A stretch of DNA of 16,108 nucleotides. Origin: JBDHXE01 sp039810525 (lineage in GTDB: Bacteria > Bacteroidota > Ignavibacteria > Kapaibacteriales > UBA2268). The stretch covers positions 1-16,108 of the forward strand of contig JBDHXE010000040.1 of NCBI GenBank assembly GCA_039810525.1, written 5' to 3'. Shown piece by piece: positions 15,992 through 16,108 of the stretch (its first letter is position 1; the number at the start of each line of letters is the position of its first letter). A program made the position numbers and the translations under genes. The notes beneath the pieces were generated by a model. That model was not told where the DNA came from. It saw only the letters and a list, made by a program, of their open reading frames with translations, and ran no database searches.

Positions 15992-16108
15992 ATGGCTATA
16001 AGAACATTAAAACCAATTACGCCCGGAACTAGGTTCTACTCTGTAAGTGCTTTTAAAGAAGTAACTACTGATAAACCCCATAAAGAGCTTACAGCTACCT
16101 TAAAAAAA
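15992..16108 (+). CDS. rplB: 50S ribosomal protein L2, N-terminal 39 codons (cut by the window edge)
   Basis: From the ATG at 15992 the frame is open to the last base and begins MAIRTLKPITPGTRFYSVSA, the classical L2 start, then FKEVTTDKPHKELTATLKK. L2 is needed for subunit association and peptidyl transfer. The gene is truncated only by the end of the window. Its place after rplW is the universal S10-operon order. Confidence 0.95.
   Translation, partial: MAIRTLKPITPGTRFYSVSAFKEVTTDKPHKELTATLKK

Overview
The window is a strongly AT-rich piece of a bacterial chromosome. Two things point to the Bacteroidota/Chlorobiota superphylum. Promoter-like elements of the Bacteroidetes type (TAnnTTTG with an upstream TTG/TTTG) sit ahead of the ribosomal operon. 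The gene order rpsL-rpsG-fusA-tuf-rpsJ-rplC-rplD-rplW-rplB, with tuf between fusA and rpsJ, fits Chlorobi/Ignavibacteria/Kapabacteria-like lineages better than Bacteroidia. This placement is inference; no rRNA gene is present.

Layout. 1-2542 (minus) encodes a membrane chemoreceptor with a 4-helix-bundle-like sensor, two membrane segments, a HAMP domain and 91-residue poly-HAMP repeats. It is cut by an in-frame TAA at 743-745, yet the same frame stays open with homologous sequence to the left edge. 2853-4831 (plus) is a ptb-buk pair for butyrate/ATP interconversion. 4886-6429 (plus) is a compact restriction-modification system: a beta-class amino-methyltransferase overlapping by 4 nt a close HinP1I (GCGC) endonuclease homologue with its active-site residues intact. 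6440-7555 (minus) is a lipoprotein with a predicted beta-propeller. 7815-9521 (plus) is a multi-PAS protein with a degenerate histidine-kinase C-terminus. 9767-16108 (plus) is the joined str and S10 ribosomal operon, running off the right edge inside rplB.

How the genes relate. The right 6.3 kb is core translation machinery, probably read from one or two promoters at about 9560-9715. The left 9.5 kb mixes sensing genes, a fermentation module and a probably mobile defence module. No tRNA, rRNA, CRISPR array, insertion sequence or phage gene was seen. I found no clearly undescribed system. The points most worth a second look are the interrupted receptor gene with a ribosome-binding site and ATG just after the stop, the HinP1I-like system paired with an amino-methyltransferase, and an EF-G whose domain IV tip loops depart from the usual residues.
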